DNA from: Pseudomonas sp. TTU2014-080ASC
Lineage (GTDB): Bacteria; Pseudomonadota; Gammaproteobacteria; Pseudomonadales; Pseudomonadaceae
DNA length: 64,000 nt
Assembly (NCBI RefSeq): GCF_001446935.1
Contig: NZ_LKKK01000012.1
Location: forward strand, 186,001 to 250,000
Direction: 5' to 3'
Of the stretch, positions 27,161 through 35,654 are shown piece by piece. Position numbers and translations under genes: made by a program. Each line of letters begins with the position of its first letter. Position 1 is the stretch's first letter. The notes beneath the pieces are model-generated. The model was not told the origin of the DNA. It did no database searches and saw nothing but the letters and a program-made list of their open reading frames with translations.

Positions 27161-28123
27161 ATGTCATTGGATATCCGCAGCAAGCTGGCTGCACTCCTTT
27201 GTTGTGTTCCCCTGTTTGCCCACGCTGTTGAACCCGAACGCTGCAACCAGGTGCGCTTTGCCGACGTCGGCTGGAGCGATATCACAGTCACCACCGCAGT
27301 GACCCGCCACATTCTCAGCAAGCTCGGTTACCGCACGCAGGTAAAGCAGCTGTCTGTGCCGGATACCTATAAGTCTCTGGCCGCCGGCAAGATTGATGTA
27401 TTCCTCGGCAACTGGATGCCGAGCATGGAAAACGACCTGCGTCCTTACCAACAAACCGGCCACGTGCTCACCCTCGGCACCAACCTGGAAGGTGCCAAAT
27501 ACACCCTGGCAATCAATCAGGCGGCTTATGAGGGCGGCCTTAGAAGCTTTGCCGATCTGGCTGCTGCCAAGCAGCAACTTGGCGGCAAGCTTTACGGAAT
27601 CGAACCGGGTAATGACGGCAACAAACTGATCCAGCAGATGATTGATCAGAACGCCTTCAACCTGGGCGACTTCACGCTGGTGGAGTCCAACGAAACCAGC
27701 ATGCTGGCTCAGGTCAAGCGGGCACAGCACCTGAAACAGTGGATCGTCTTCCTTGGCTGGGAGCCTCACCCGATGAACACCGCCATGCGCATCCACTACC
27801 TCAAGGGCGGAGACGAGTTCTTCGGTCCTAATTACGGCGGTGCCACCGTTCATACCAACGCCAATGCAACCTTCATTGAACGCTGCCCGAATGTGGCGCG
27901 TCTGCTGAAGAACCTGCACTTCAACCTGGACATGGAAAACCACCTGATGAGCGCCATTCTCGACAGCAACACCAACCCCCACCGCGAGGCGAAAAAGTGG
28001 ATCGAGGCCAATCCTCAGATTGTCATGGGCTGGCTGGAGGGGGTTACAACACTGGCCGGAGAACCCGCTGCAAGCGCCTTTAAACCCGCCTCAGACAGCG
28101 TGCCGACAGACGCTCAACCCTGA
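27161..28123 (+). CDS. Choline/betaine ABC transporter substrate-binding protein (ChoX/CbcX-like), copy 1
   Basis: 320 aa with a signal peptide (MSLDIRSKLAALLCCVPLFA, cleaved after HAHA-type AHA). The mature protein is an OpuAC-family periplasmic binder: RFADVGWSDI, DVFLGNWMPSM, NLEGAKYTLA, YGIEPGNDGN and VFLGWEPHPM supply the tryptophan and aromatic box typical of choline binders. It is clearly paralogous to the protein at 30785. It lacks its own permease immediately downstream, and 437 bp beyond the following small ORF separate it from the ATPase gene. It may deliver to the same CbcVW core. Confidence 0.9.
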   Translation: MSLDIRSKLAALLCCVPLFAHAVEPERCNQVRFADVGWSDITVTTAVTRHILSKLGYRTQVKQLSVPDTYKSLAAGKIDVFLGNWMPSMENDLRPYQQTGHVLTLGTNLEGAKYTLAINQAAYEGGLRSFADLAAAKQQLGGKLYGIEPGNDGNKLIQQMIDQNAFNLGDFTLVESNETSMLAQVKRAQHLKQWIVFLGWEPHPMNTAMRIHYLKGGDEFFGPNYGGATVHTNANATFIERCPNVARLLKNLHFNLDMENHLMSAILDSNTNPHREAKKWIEANPQIVMGWLEGVTTLAGEPAASAFKPASDSVPTDAQP

Positions 28124-28239
28124 TGGACTTGAGCTTTTACGACATACGCACAAGCGCCCTGAACAGCCTGACCGGCATATACCGGCAATGTCGTGAGGCA
28201 ACACGTCAGGGTCGCAAACCGACAATTGCCAAGGGCTGA
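28123..28239 (+). CDS. Possible small protein coupled to the binding-protein gene
   Basis: 38 codons starting at the ATG that overlaps the stop of the previous gene (TGATG arrangement). It reads MDLSFYDIRTSALNSLTGIY, then RQCREATRQGRKPTIAKG. Basic, no membrane segment. The overlap favours translational re-initiation, but length and composition alone do not prove it is made. Confidence 0.3.
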   Translation: MDLSFYDIRTSALNSLTGIYRQCREATRQGRKPTIAKG

Positions 28240-28675
28240 AGACTATATCGTTGAGTCACTTGAATTCGTCACTGTCGCACTTAAAGGTGCAAGACAGACC
28301 GGGAAACCAAAGCCCGGACCGGAACACCAACAAGCACCGGCCAGCGAGAACGCAGATCGGTCATATAAAAAATTTCGGATGTACGCGCAGAGCAGGAGGC
28401 TCTGCGAAATCCCAGGATGGGCTTCGTAACACTGCCAGAGGATTTGGAACACGGATTGCTTAATGGCTTAAAAACATTCGCAACCAACCGCTGCAAGCCC
28501 TGCGGCTACAACGGTGATATTGCAGCGTTTCAAAGCCATTGCGCTAACCGTTGCCCAACCCAGCAACCCGGTAACCACACAGGCAAGAACAGTCGGCATC
28601 ACCACCCAAACGCCAACTGGCGATGGCGTGGTTCCGCAGCACTGATCTGGATGTCTACTGAAGGGGAATCATCCC
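28240..28675. other. Gene-free leader of the choline ABC transporter operon
   Basis: 436 bp without a convincing reading frame. It should contain the promoter of the ATPase gene. I see AT-rich patches near 28365-28380 and 28455-28475 that could be core promoters, and no clear operator or riboswitch-like fold. GAAGGGGAAT before 28676 supplies a ribosome site. Confidence 0.35.
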
Positions 28676-29884
28676 ATGCAGTCTGGAAAAATCGTCGTTG
28701 AAAACCTCTACAAGGTTTTTGGCGCAGAGCCACAGGAAGCCATCAACCTGCTCAAGCAAGGTTGGAGCAAAGAAAGGATTCTCGCAGAGAAAGGCGCCAT
28801 TATCGGCGTCAGTGATGTTTCATTCAGCGTTGAAGAGGGCGAGATTTTCGTCCTGATGGGCCTTTCAGGCTCAGGCAAATCCACCCTTATCCGCCTGATT
28901 AACCGCTTGGTTGAACCCAGCTCCGGCAACGTCTACATCGACGGTCAGAACGTCGCCAAATTACCCAAAAAGCAACTGATCGACCTGCGTCGCCGTGACA
29001 TGAGCATGGTCTTCCAGTCCTTTGCCCTGATGCCCTCGCGCACCGTGCTGGAAAACGCAGCATTTGGTCTGGAGGTAGCAGGCAAAAGCAAAAAAGAACG
29101 CGAACAGCGCGCCATGCACGTGCTCAAGCAAGTTGGCCTCGACACCTTTGCCCACAAGCTGCCGGGCGAGCTGTCCGGTGGTATGCAGCAGCGCGTAGGC
29201 CTGGCCCGCGCACTGGCGGTTAACCCATCCATGATCATCATGGACGAAGCCTTCTCCGCCCTCGATCCACTCAAGCGCCGGGAAATGCAGGACATCCTGC
29301 TGGAACTGCAAAAGACCGACCGCCGCACCATCATCTTCGTTTCCCACGATATTGAAGAAGCCATCCGCATCGGCACCCGCATCGGCATCATGGAAGGTGG
29401 CCGCCTGATTCAGGTCGGCACACCACAAGAGCTGATCGACAACCCTGCCAACGATTACGTGCGCAACTTCTTCAATACCGTCGATACCAACCGCTACCTC
29501 ACCGCTGGCCAGCTCAAGGCCGACAGCGTGCCGGTCTACGTGCACAACGGCAAAGCACCGGATGCGCAAATGGTGTGTAAGGAACTGTTGGCCAAAGACA
29601 AACACTACGCCTTTGTGGTGGACGAGCAGAACACCTTCAAAGGCTCGATCAGCCTGGAGAAGATCGCCTTGCTGGTCGAAGGCGGCAACAGCGTTGCCCT
29701 GGATCACAAGGTGCTCAAACCGGTCACACCGATTCCCGAAGATCTCACACTAAACGAAGTCATCGAGCGTCTTGTCGACAACGAAGGTCCGGTACCGGTA
29801 GTCGATCAACAAGGCTGCTACTGCGGCGCCATCAGCAAAGGCCGCCTGCTGAGCCGCCTGCAGGGAGAAAGCTATGAGCGATAA
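28676..29884 (+). CDS. cbcV: Choline/betaine/carnitine ABC transporter ATPase with CBS domains
   Basis: 402 aa, OpuAA/ProV type. Walker A is GLSGSGKST, followed by VFQSFALMPSRTVLENAAFG, the signature LSGGMQQRVGLARALAV, Walker B MIIMDEAFSALDP, and the switch histidine in FVSHDIEEA. A C-terminal CBS pair (from about residue 290) probably senses ionic strength or nucleotide. It energises uptake of choline-type compounds through the permease encoded next, with which it overlaps by 11 bases. The name is assigned by family and by linkage to gbd/bet genes. Confidence 0.9.
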   Translation: MQSGKIVVENLYKVFGAEPQEAINLLKQGWSKERILAEKGAIIGVSDVSFSVEEGEIFVLMGLSGSGKSTLIRLINRLVEPSSGNVYIDGQNVAKLPKKQLIDLRRRDMSMVFQSFALMPSRTVLENAAFGLEVAGKSKKEREQRAMHVLKQVGLDTFAHKLPGELSGGMQQRVGLARALAVNPSMIIMDEAFSALDPLKRREMQDILLELQKTDRRTIIFVSHDIEEAIRIGTRIGIMEGGRLIQVGTPQELIDNPANDYVRNFFNTVDTNRYLTAGQLKADSVPVYVHNGKAPDAQMVCKELLAKDKHYAFVVDEQNTFKGSISLEKIALLVEGGNSVALDHKVLKPVTPIPEDLTLNEVIERLVDNEGPVPVVDQQGCYCGAISKGRLLSRLQGESYER

Positions 29885-30755
29885 CAAACTCGACCTGGGC
29901 AGTTGGGTCAATGACATCGTCCAGCACCTGCTGGACAACTACAGCGACGCCTTCAACAGCATCGGCAGTGTCGTCGATGGCTTTTCAGAAGTTGTCGAAA
30001 GCCTGCTAATGGCTCCGCCAGCCTGGGCTCTGATCAGCATCTTTGTAGCCCTTGGTCTGTGGCGTATCGGTACCAGCTTCGCCATCTTCACCGCAGCGGC
30101 TTTCAGCCTTATCGTCATGACCGGCTTCTGGGACCAGACCGTGGTTACCCTCGGCCTGACCTTCTCCGCCACCTTTATCAGCCTGTTGCTGGGTATTCCA
30201 CTGGGCATCTGGGCTGCACGCAGCGAGCGGGTTGCCACCATCCTGCGGCCGATCCTCGACTTCATGCAGACCATGCCGGCATTCGTTTACCTGATTCCGG
30301 CGGCCATGCTGTTCGGACTGGGGCGCGTGCCCGGCATCATCGCGACCGTTATTTTCGCCATGCCACCGGCTGTGCGCCTGACTGCGCTGGGCATCCGTCA
30401 GGTCAACAAAGAGCTGATCGAAGCCGGCCAGTCTTTTGGCTGCACACCCAGGCAGCTGCTGTTCAAAGTTCAATTGCCCAATGCCATGCCGTCAATCATG
30501 GCCGGGGTTAACCAGACCATCATGATGGCGCTGTCGATGGTCATCATCGCCTCAATGGTCGGCGCGGGCGGTCTGGGCAACGACGTTCTCGCGAGTATCC
30601 AGCGTCTGGATATCGGGCTGGGCTTTGAAAGCGGCATGGCCGTGGTGTTGCTGGCGATCATTCTCGATCGCATCACTGAAAGTTTTGGCACCACCAAAGC
30701 AGCCAAACGCAGCACGTTCTTTAGTTGGGTAAGCGCAAAACTACAACGCCAATAA
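29874..30755 (+). CDS. cbcW: Choline/betaine/carnitine ABC transporter permease
   Basis: 293 aa, BPD-type inner-membrane component with about six hydrophobic helices (WALISIFVALGLWRIG; VTLGLTFSATFISLLLGIPL; FVYLIPAAMLFGLG; IMMALSMVIIASMVGAGGLG). The EAA loop reads EAGQSFGCTPRQLLFKVQLP and contacts the ATPase. GGAG seven bases upstream sets the ATG at 29874 inside the end of cbcV. An N-terminal cytoplasmic or periplasmic tail of about 45 residues is usual for ProW-like proteins. Confidence 0.92.
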   Translation: MSDNKLDLGSWVNDIVQHLLDNYSDAFNSIGSVVDGFSEVVESLLMAPPAWALISIFVALGLWRIGTSFAIFTAAAFSLIVMTGFWDQTVVTLGLTFSATFISLLLGIPLGIWAARSERVATILRPILDFMQTMPAFVYLIPAAMLFGLGRVPGIIATVIFAMPPAVRLTALGIRQVNKELIEAGQSFGCTPRQLLFKVQLPNAMPSIMAGVNQTIMMALSMVIIASMVGAGGLGNDVLASIQRLDIGLGFESGMAVVLLAIILDRITESFGTTKAAKRSTFFSWVSAKLQRQ

Positions 30756-30784
30756 ATTACAAATAGCCAGCAAAGAGGCCGCAT

Positions 30785-31729
30785 ATGAAAAAGCTGCAAC
30801 AGCTCGCCGGTGTAAGTCTGCTCTCCATGGCACTGCTGCAAAGCGCATGGGCACAGGAACCAGAAAGCTGCAAGACTGTGCGTTTTGCTGAAATTGGCTG
30901 GGCAGATATTGCCGCCACAACCGGTGTTGCCATGACCCTATCTGAAGGGCTCGGCTACCAACCGCGTAAAATCATGGCCTCGGTCCCAATCGCCTTCACC
31001 GGCCTGCAAACCGGTCAGGTCGATATCTTCCTGGGCTACTGGGCACCATCGATGGACTCGGTAATTGAACCGTTCCTGAAAAAAGGCGGCATTAAAGTAC
31101 TGCCTAAAGCCAACCTCGAAGGTGCCAAATACACCCTTGCCGTTCCGACCTATGCGGCAGAGGCAGGCCTGAAAACCTTTGCTGACATCGCTAAATTCAA
31201 AGACCAGCTTGGCGGCAAGATTTACGCCATCGAACCGGGCAACGACGGCAACCTGCTGATCGACGGCATGATCAAAGAAAACAAATTCGGCCTGGGCGAC
31301 TTCAAAATGATCGAGTCCAGCGAAGCCGGAATGTTGGTCCAGGTCCAGCGGGCGGTGAAGAAAAAGGAACCTGCGGTATTCCTCGGCTGGGCCCCGCACC
31401 CAATGAACACCCAGTTCGACATGACCTACCTGGACGGCGGTGATGACGTCTTCGGTCCCGACTTCGGCGCAGCCAAAGTCTTCACCGTAGTGCCCACCGA
31501 CTACGAAGCTCGCTGCGCTAACGTCGGCAAGCTGATCAATAACCTGCAGTTCAACGTAGAGATCGAGAGCCAGTTGATGGAGAAGATTCTGGATAAACAG
31601 AATCCAACCACAGTGGCCGCCGAATGGATCAAAGCCAACCCGGCCATCCTTGAACAATGGCTGGCTGGTGTCACCACCTACGACGGTCAGGACGGCCTCG
31701 CTGCCGTAAAAAAACACCTGGGTCTGTAA
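30785..31729 (+). CDS. cbcX: Choline ABC transporter substrate-binding protein (CbcX), copy 2
   Basis: 314 aa with signal peptide MKKLQQLAGVSLLSMALLQS, then AWAQ. The ligand box parallels copy 1 (RFAEIGWADIAATTG; DIFLGYWAPSM; NLEGAKYTLA; YAIEPGNDGN; VFLGWAPHPMN). It is 29 bases after the permease and is the natural partner of this ABC core. In P. aeruginosa the genes run cbcX-cbcW-cbcV; here the order is V-W-X, so the operon is rearranged. Choline specificity is by family. Confidence 0.9.
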   Translation: MKKLQQLAGVSLLSMALLQSAWAQEPESCKTVRFAEIGWADIAATTGVAMTLSEGLGYQPRKIMASVPIAFTGLQTGQVDIFLGYWAPSMDSVIEPFLKKGGIKVLPKANLEGAKYTLAVPTYAAEAGLKTFADIAKFKDQLGGKIYAIEPGNDGNLLIDGMIKENKFGLGDFKMIESSEAGMLVQVQRAVKKKEPAVFLGWAPHPMNTQFDMTYLDGGDDVFGPDFGAAKVFTVVPTDYEARCANVGKLINNLQFNVEIESQLMEKILDKQNPTTVAAEWIKANPAILEQWLAGVTTYDGQDGLAAVKKHLGL

Positions 31730-31882
31730 TCGCTTAACCCGCAACTGCCCGGACGCACTCCCTCAATTTCAACATGGCTGCATGCAGCCATGCGGGGGAG
31801 TGACCGTCCGTGCCAGTAGACCCAATAAGTCCGCATGGATGCACAACCACAACAACTGCCATCCACCTGACGGAGAACTACC

Positions 31883-32734
31883 ATGCGCACCCTGAGCAAA
31901 CTCTGCCTCGGCCTCGCCGCCCTGGCTTTCAGCGCCGGCAGCGCCCTTGCTGCCGAAAAAGCCACCCTCAAGATCGGCTACGTCAACGGCTGGGACGACA
32001 GCGTTGCTGCCACCCACGTTGCAGCCGAAATTCTGCAAAGCAAGCTCGGCCACAAAGTCGAACTCAAACCCGTTGAACCAGCCATCATGTGGCAAGGCGT
32101 AGCCCGCGGCGACCTGGACGCCACCCTCTCCGCCTGGATGCCCGCCACCCACGGCGAGTACTACGAGAAACTCAAAGACAAAGTAGAGGTGCTCGGCACC
32201 AACTACGCCGGTGCCAAAATCGGCCTGATCGTCCCGGACTATGTACAAGCCAAAACCATCGCCGACCTCGACACCTACGCTGCTGACTTCGACGGCAAAA
32301 TCATCGGCATCGACGCCGGTGCCGGTGTTATGCGCCGCGCTGAAGATGCCGTGAAGGAATACGGCCTGACCAAAATCAAACTGATGCCCAGCTCCGGCCC
32401 AGCCATGTCCACCGCCCTGGCCCGTGCAGAAAAAGCCCAGAAACCTATCGTCGTAACCGGCTGGATTCCGCACTGGATGTTCGCCAAATGGCAACTGCGC
32501 TTCCTTGAGGACCCGAAAAACGTCTTCGGCGAAGCTGAGCGCATCGACACCGTGGCCAACCCCGGCATCAACACTAAAGCACCTGAAGCCACCGCCTTCC
32601 TGAAGAAATTCTCCTGGGGCGCGGAAGAAGTCGGCAGCGTCATGCTCGAAATCCGCGACGGCAAAAAACCAGAAGAAGCCGCCAAAGCCTGGGTTGAGAA
32701 AAACCCGGAGCGCGTAGCTGGTTGGCTGGAGTAA
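31883..32734 (+). CDS. Glycine betaine-type ABC substrate-binding protein (third binder)
   Basis: 283 aa with signal peptide MRTLSKLCLGLAALAFSAGS, then ALAA. OpuAC family, but of a different branch from the two ChoX-like binders: LKIGYVNGWDDSVAATHVAA, DATLSAWMPATHGEYYEKL, VLGTNYAGAKIGL, GWIPHWMFAKW. It resembles ProX/OpuAC proteins that bind glycine betaine, and could be the betaine or carnitine receptor of the same transporter. A 153-base gap precedes it and a strong terminator follows, so it closes the operon. Confidence 0.87.
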   Translation: MRTLSKLCLGLAALAFSAGSALAAEKATLKIGYVNGWDDSVAATHVAAEILQSKLGHKVELKPVEPAIMWQGVARGDLDATLSAWMPATHGEYYEKLKDKVEVLGTNYAGAKIGLIVPDYVQAKTIADLDTYAADFDGKIIGIDAGAGVMRRAEDAVKEYGLTKIKLMPSSGPAMSTALARAEKAQKPIVVTGWIPHWMFAKWQLRFLEDPKNVFGEAERIDTVANPGINTKAPEATAFLKKFSWGAEEVGSVMLEIRDGKKPEEAAKAWVEKNPERVAGWLE

Positions 32735-32753
32735 GGCGTACTCTGAGGTTAAT

Positions 32754-32780
32754 AAAAAACGGGCTTCGGCCCGTTTTTTT
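32754..32780 (+). terminator. Rho-independent terminator of the transporter operon
   Basis: GGGC-TTCG-GCCC stem extended by AAAAAAC/GTTTTTTT, with a run of seven T. Textbook intrinsic terminator 20 bases after the binder stop. Confidence 0.9.
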
Positions 32781-32888
32781 CATATCCGCGTTTTGATTGC
32801 GGCCCCTCACAGCCCAGAGTAGGGCTAAGAAATTGCAGCAGCTTAGAATCCGACAAGTCGACACTGTGGATTACCAGACCAAACGAAT

Positions 32889-33449
32889 ATGCAACAGCCT
32901 ATAAGAACACTGAACGCTGCAAACATCTCTGCAATCCTGGAAGCCTTCACAGAAAGCATTGCACCAGTTGGGAGTTCAATCCAAGGACTCACGGGCGTCT
33001 CACTATTAACCGCCCTCAAGCGTAAGCAGGTTGGACTCGGTCCCTATCCAAGCGTAACGTTATTTGAAGCCGCGAACAGGATAATGTCTGACCTTGTAAT
33101 CCTGCATGGCATTGCCGGACTGCTGAAATTGCAAGCATTCCCTTTTACGGAATATACCGTCGAATTCGGGAACGAAGATAAAAACGGCTTCGATATACGT
33201 GCGACCTCTGACTCCTGCAGCCTTGCAGGTGAAGCCTTCAATGTTGCCCCATCTTTTTTCCATAGTAAAAAAGCCAGCGCCCTTAAAAAACTTAGAAGCA
33301 AAGCGGCAGACAGTACACATCGCATCATCATGTTTAACGCAGGTGCACCATCGCCTAGATACTCTGCAAGACATGAGCCTGGGATTTACTACGTATGCGT
33401 CGATATCAATTCAGGGGACATAGAAATAACCCCAAGACTACCGACTTGA
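32889..33449 (+). CDS. Hypothetical protein, possibly restriction-like, in an AT-rich insertion
   Basis: 186 aa, no signal peptide or membrane helix. I do not recognise a named family. The central segment VEFGNEDKNGFDIRA (D102) followed by LAGEAFNVAPSFFHSKK (E115) has the spacing of an Asp then Glu active-site pair in restriction-endonuclease-like folds, but the third position that is usually Lys is Phe or Asn, so this is only a hint. Base composition is visibly lower in GC than the transporter genes and betI. It precedes a GIY-YIG gene by 47 bases on the same strand. Confidence 0.6.
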   Translation: MQQPIRTLNAANISAILEAFTESIAPVGSSIQGLTGVSLLTALKRKQVGLGPYPSVTLFEAANRIMSDLVILHGIAGLLKLQAFPFTEYTVEFGNEDKNGFDIRATSDSCSLAGEAFNVAPSFFHSKKASALKKLRSKAADSTHRIIMFNAGAPSPRYSARHEPGIYYVCVDINSGDIEITPRLPT

Positions 33450-33496
33450 ATTCTCGACCCATGCCCCTGCATGCAATCGAATGAAGTGAGAGCACT

Positions 33497-34234
33497 ATGC
33501 CCCCGAAAGAAATCGAAGCTTTCCCTGCTGAAATCATCGAAATCCTGAAAAACTACGTTTACAGGCTAATCGACCCTAGAAATGGTGACACCTTCTACGT
33601 AGGCCGTGGCGTTGGTAATCGTTTATACGCACATATCCACGATGAGCTTGGGAGCGAAACAGATGAAGTCAGTGACAAGCTCAGGCGTATCAGAGAAATA
33701 CGCCTCTCTGGTTTTGAAGTTGCCCATGTAATCCATCGACATGGCATGGACTTGGCGACAGCCAAGGAAGTGGAAGCAGCCCTGATTGATGCCTATCCGG
33801 GCCTAACCAACATCATGGGAGGAGAAGGCAGCGGCGAACGCGGCGCAATGCATGCCAATGAAATTATTAGGGAGTACTCGGCTGAGCCCGCAATATTCAA
33901 TCATCGGATTCTGTTGATCAGCATCAACCGGAGCGCATCTGAAAGGCCCTTGTATGAAGCAACAAGATATGCGTGGAAACTTAGCCAGAAACGGGCGAAG
34001 GAAACCGAGATCGTTCTGGCCTCTGAAAAAGGCATTATCAAGGCAGCCTACATTCCCGAAAAATGGCTGGAAGCCACAGCTCAGAACTTTCCGGGACGCC
34101 CGGACCGACCGGGACGACTAGGTTTTATTGGGCGTGAAGCCGATGAAGAAATCAAAAAAATGTACCTAGGTCGACGTATACCCGAAGCGTTCAGATTTGG
34201 CACTGCCAACCCCATCAGATACACATGGAACTAA
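33497..34234 (+). CDS. GIY-YIG nuclease-like protein (LEM-3/COG3680 type)
   Basis: 245 aa. The GIY-YIG fold is read from VYRLIDPRNGDTFYVGRG (residues 21-38: VYR for GIY, YVG for YIG), then the helix KLRRIREIRL with a basic residue. The catalytic glutamate region is EVEAALIDAYPGLTNIMGG (91-109), with an asparagine at 105. The C-terminal half (YEATRYAWKLSQKRAKE; GIIKAAYIPEKWLEA; IPEAFRFGTANPIRY) recurs, to my memory, in proteins of this group. No methyltransferase or integrase is beside it. A defence or DNA-repair nuclease is possible; the target is unknown. Confidence 0.75.
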   Translation: MPPKEIEAFPAEIIEILKNYVYRLIDPRNGDTFYVGRGVGNRLYAHIHDELGSETDEVSDKLRRIREIRLSGFEVAHVIHRHGMDLATAKEVEAALIDAYPGLTNIMGGEGSGERGAMHANEIIREYSAEPAIFNHRILLISINRSASERPLYEATRYAWKLSQKRAKETEIVLASEKGIIKAAYIPEKWLEATAQNFPGRPDRPGRLGFIGREADEEIKKMYLGRRIPEAFRFGTANPIRYTWN

Positions 34235-34240
34235 CCCTAC

Positions 34241-34785
34241 ATGCTGGAAATATTAGATCGCTGCCTGCGGACGACTCTGCAACGAAGCGCCCAGAAATCA
34301 GGTGAGTTTCGGAAAAACGGCTATTCATTTGAGGAGTGGTTCAGTTGAGAGCTTTATTTCACTCTGATCAGCACCTAAAACAAGTGTTCTATTAAACCCA
34401 AGCACCCCGTCGAAACGAACAGCAATAAACGTTATGGCGATCTTCTGATTTTTCAACAAGATGTCGAACAGTCTGCTTTTGTTGAGATGAAGCTAATTCA
34501 CGACTACACGCAAAACAAATGGCGTAATTAAATTGAACGTGACCACGAAGCTCTTCAAGCACTTGCGCCCAATTCTAACTACCAATACAGCTCCTTCTTA
34601 TGGTGTCAGTACATAAGGTTCTTGAACACGGGCAGAGCTGGTCGCAATGTCTGGATAAGCTAAGCATGTGGGAGCCAAAAAGAGGTATTGAAATCCAGCA
34701 GCCGCTCTCAGGAGAAGAACAAGCTGTAATTATCGGCTGGAAGGTTTCAGCACCCCATTTGCCTGACAACCCGCGACAGGCCTAG
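34241..34785 (+). pseudogene. Decayed nuclease-like gene with three in-frame stops and a frameshift
   Basis: Starting at the ATG six bases after the GIY-YIG gene, one frame reads through MLEILDRCLRTTLQRSAQKS, EEWFS*ELYFTLIST*NKC, RYGDLLIF, FVEMKLIHDY and NKWRN*IERDHEALQALAPN. It is continuous, protein-like sequence broken by TGA, TAA and TAA. Near 34580-34600 the coding frame shifts and continues as LLLMVSVHKVLEHGQSW and DKLSMWEPKRG to TAG at 34783. The D-LLI...VEMK pattern resembles a PD-(D/E)xK nuclease core. Each stop is one substitution from a sense codon (for example CAA to TAA). The family is unnamed to me. Confidence 0.7.
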
Positions 34786-34826
34786 ACTTCGCCCATTCGC
34801 GCCCAGCCACTGATACGGAGAATCCG

Positions 34827-35420
34827 ATGCCTAAAGTCGGAATGCAGCCGATTCGTCGTTCGCAGTTGATTGCAGCCACCCTGGAAGCAGTTGATCAAGT
34901 GGGCATGAACGATGCCAGCATCGCTCTGATTGCGCGGATTGCCGGGGTTTCCAACGGCATCATCAGTCACTACTTCAAGGATAAGAACGGCCTGCTTGAG
35001 GCCACCATGCGCCACCTGATGCAGGCACTGAGTAACGCCATGCAGGAGCGCCGCGCAGCCCTGCCGGAGAACGACCCTCGGGCTCATTTGCGGGCGATTA
35101 TTCAGGGCAATTTCGACGACTCTCAGGTCAACGGCCCGGCGATGAAAACCTGGCTCGCCTTCTGGGCCAGCAGCATGCATCACCCTTCCCTGCGCCGCCT
35201 GCAACGGGTGAACGACCATCGCCTGTTTTCCAATATCTGTTTCCAGTTCCGCCTTGCCTTGCCACAGCCCCAAGCACGAGCAGCCGCCCGCGGGTTGGCG
35301 GCGCTGATCGACGGTCTGTGGCTGCGTGGCGCACTGAGCGGCGAAGCCTTCGATGTCGAGCTGGCACAGAATATTGCTGTTGAATATGTCGATCTGCAGT
35401 TAGCCAAGGCCAACGCCTAA
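34827..35420 (+). CDS. betI: TetR-family choline-responsive repressor
   Basis: 197 aa, usual BetI length. The N-terminal helix-turn-helix is [20 protein letters not shown] followed by [20 protein letters not shown]. The C-terminal dimer/ligand domain includes [20 protein letters not shown] and the choline-contact region [14 protein letters not shown]. Represses betB-betA and releases on choline. A 234-bp gap with REP units and the BetI dyad separates it from betB, so betBA may have its own promoter; in many Pseudomonas the three are one operon. Confidence 0.95.
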   Translation: MPKVGMQPIRRSQLIAATLEAVDQVGMNDASIALIARIAGVSNGIISHYFKDKNGLLEATMRHLMQALSNAMQERRAALPENDPRAHLRAIIQGNFDDSQVNGPAMKTWLAFWASSMHHPSLRRLQRVNDHRLFSNICFQFRLALPQPQARAAARGLAALIDGLWLRGALSGEAFDVELAQNIAVEYVDLQLAKANA

Positions 35421-35432
35421 AGACTCCCGTAA

Positions 35433-35513
35433 AAGCGGCTTTAGCCGCGAATCGCATCTACCTTCAAAGTCCGTATTGCTGCCAGCCTGTTCACGGCTGA
35501 AGCCGTTCCCACC
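35433..35513. repeat. REP-like pair between betI and betB
   Basis: Two REP-type hairpins: AAGCGGCTTTAGCCGCGAAT (35433-35452) and TTCACGGCTGAAGCCGTTCCCACC (35490-35513, described here by its CGGCT/AGCCG arms). They face each other as in Pseudomonas REP doublets. They may stabilise the betI mRNA end. Confidence 0.7.
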
Positions 35514-35582
35514 TAAAGCACAGCAGTGCAATGACCTCAATTGCCCTCTATGTCGTGATTGGCTTTTCCTCCGTCGTTTTTG

Positions 35583-35600
35583 TTGATTGAGCGTTCAATA
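35583..35600. promoter_or_regulatory. BetI operator upstream of betB
   Basis: TTGATTGAGCGTTCAATA contains the near-perfect dyad ATTGA-GCGT-TCAAT, 55 bases before betB. It closely resembles operators known for BetI in enterobacteria and Pseudomonas (TTGATTG...GTTCAATA). Choline would relieve repression here. Confidence 0.75.
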
Positions 35601-35654
35601 TAAATTGCATACCCTCACTGGAGCTCAACTTCCGCATGCTTCAGAGGATTTGCC

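Noticed and set aside
34241-34348. Possible 35-residue intact small gene after the GIY-YIG gene
   Set aside because: The same frame continues as protein-like sequence past the TGA, so it is better read as the first piece of a pseudogene.
34241-34785. Selenocysteine or stop-codon readthrough to explain the internal stops
   Set aside because: Two of the three stops are TAA and there is also a frameshift; decay is simpler.
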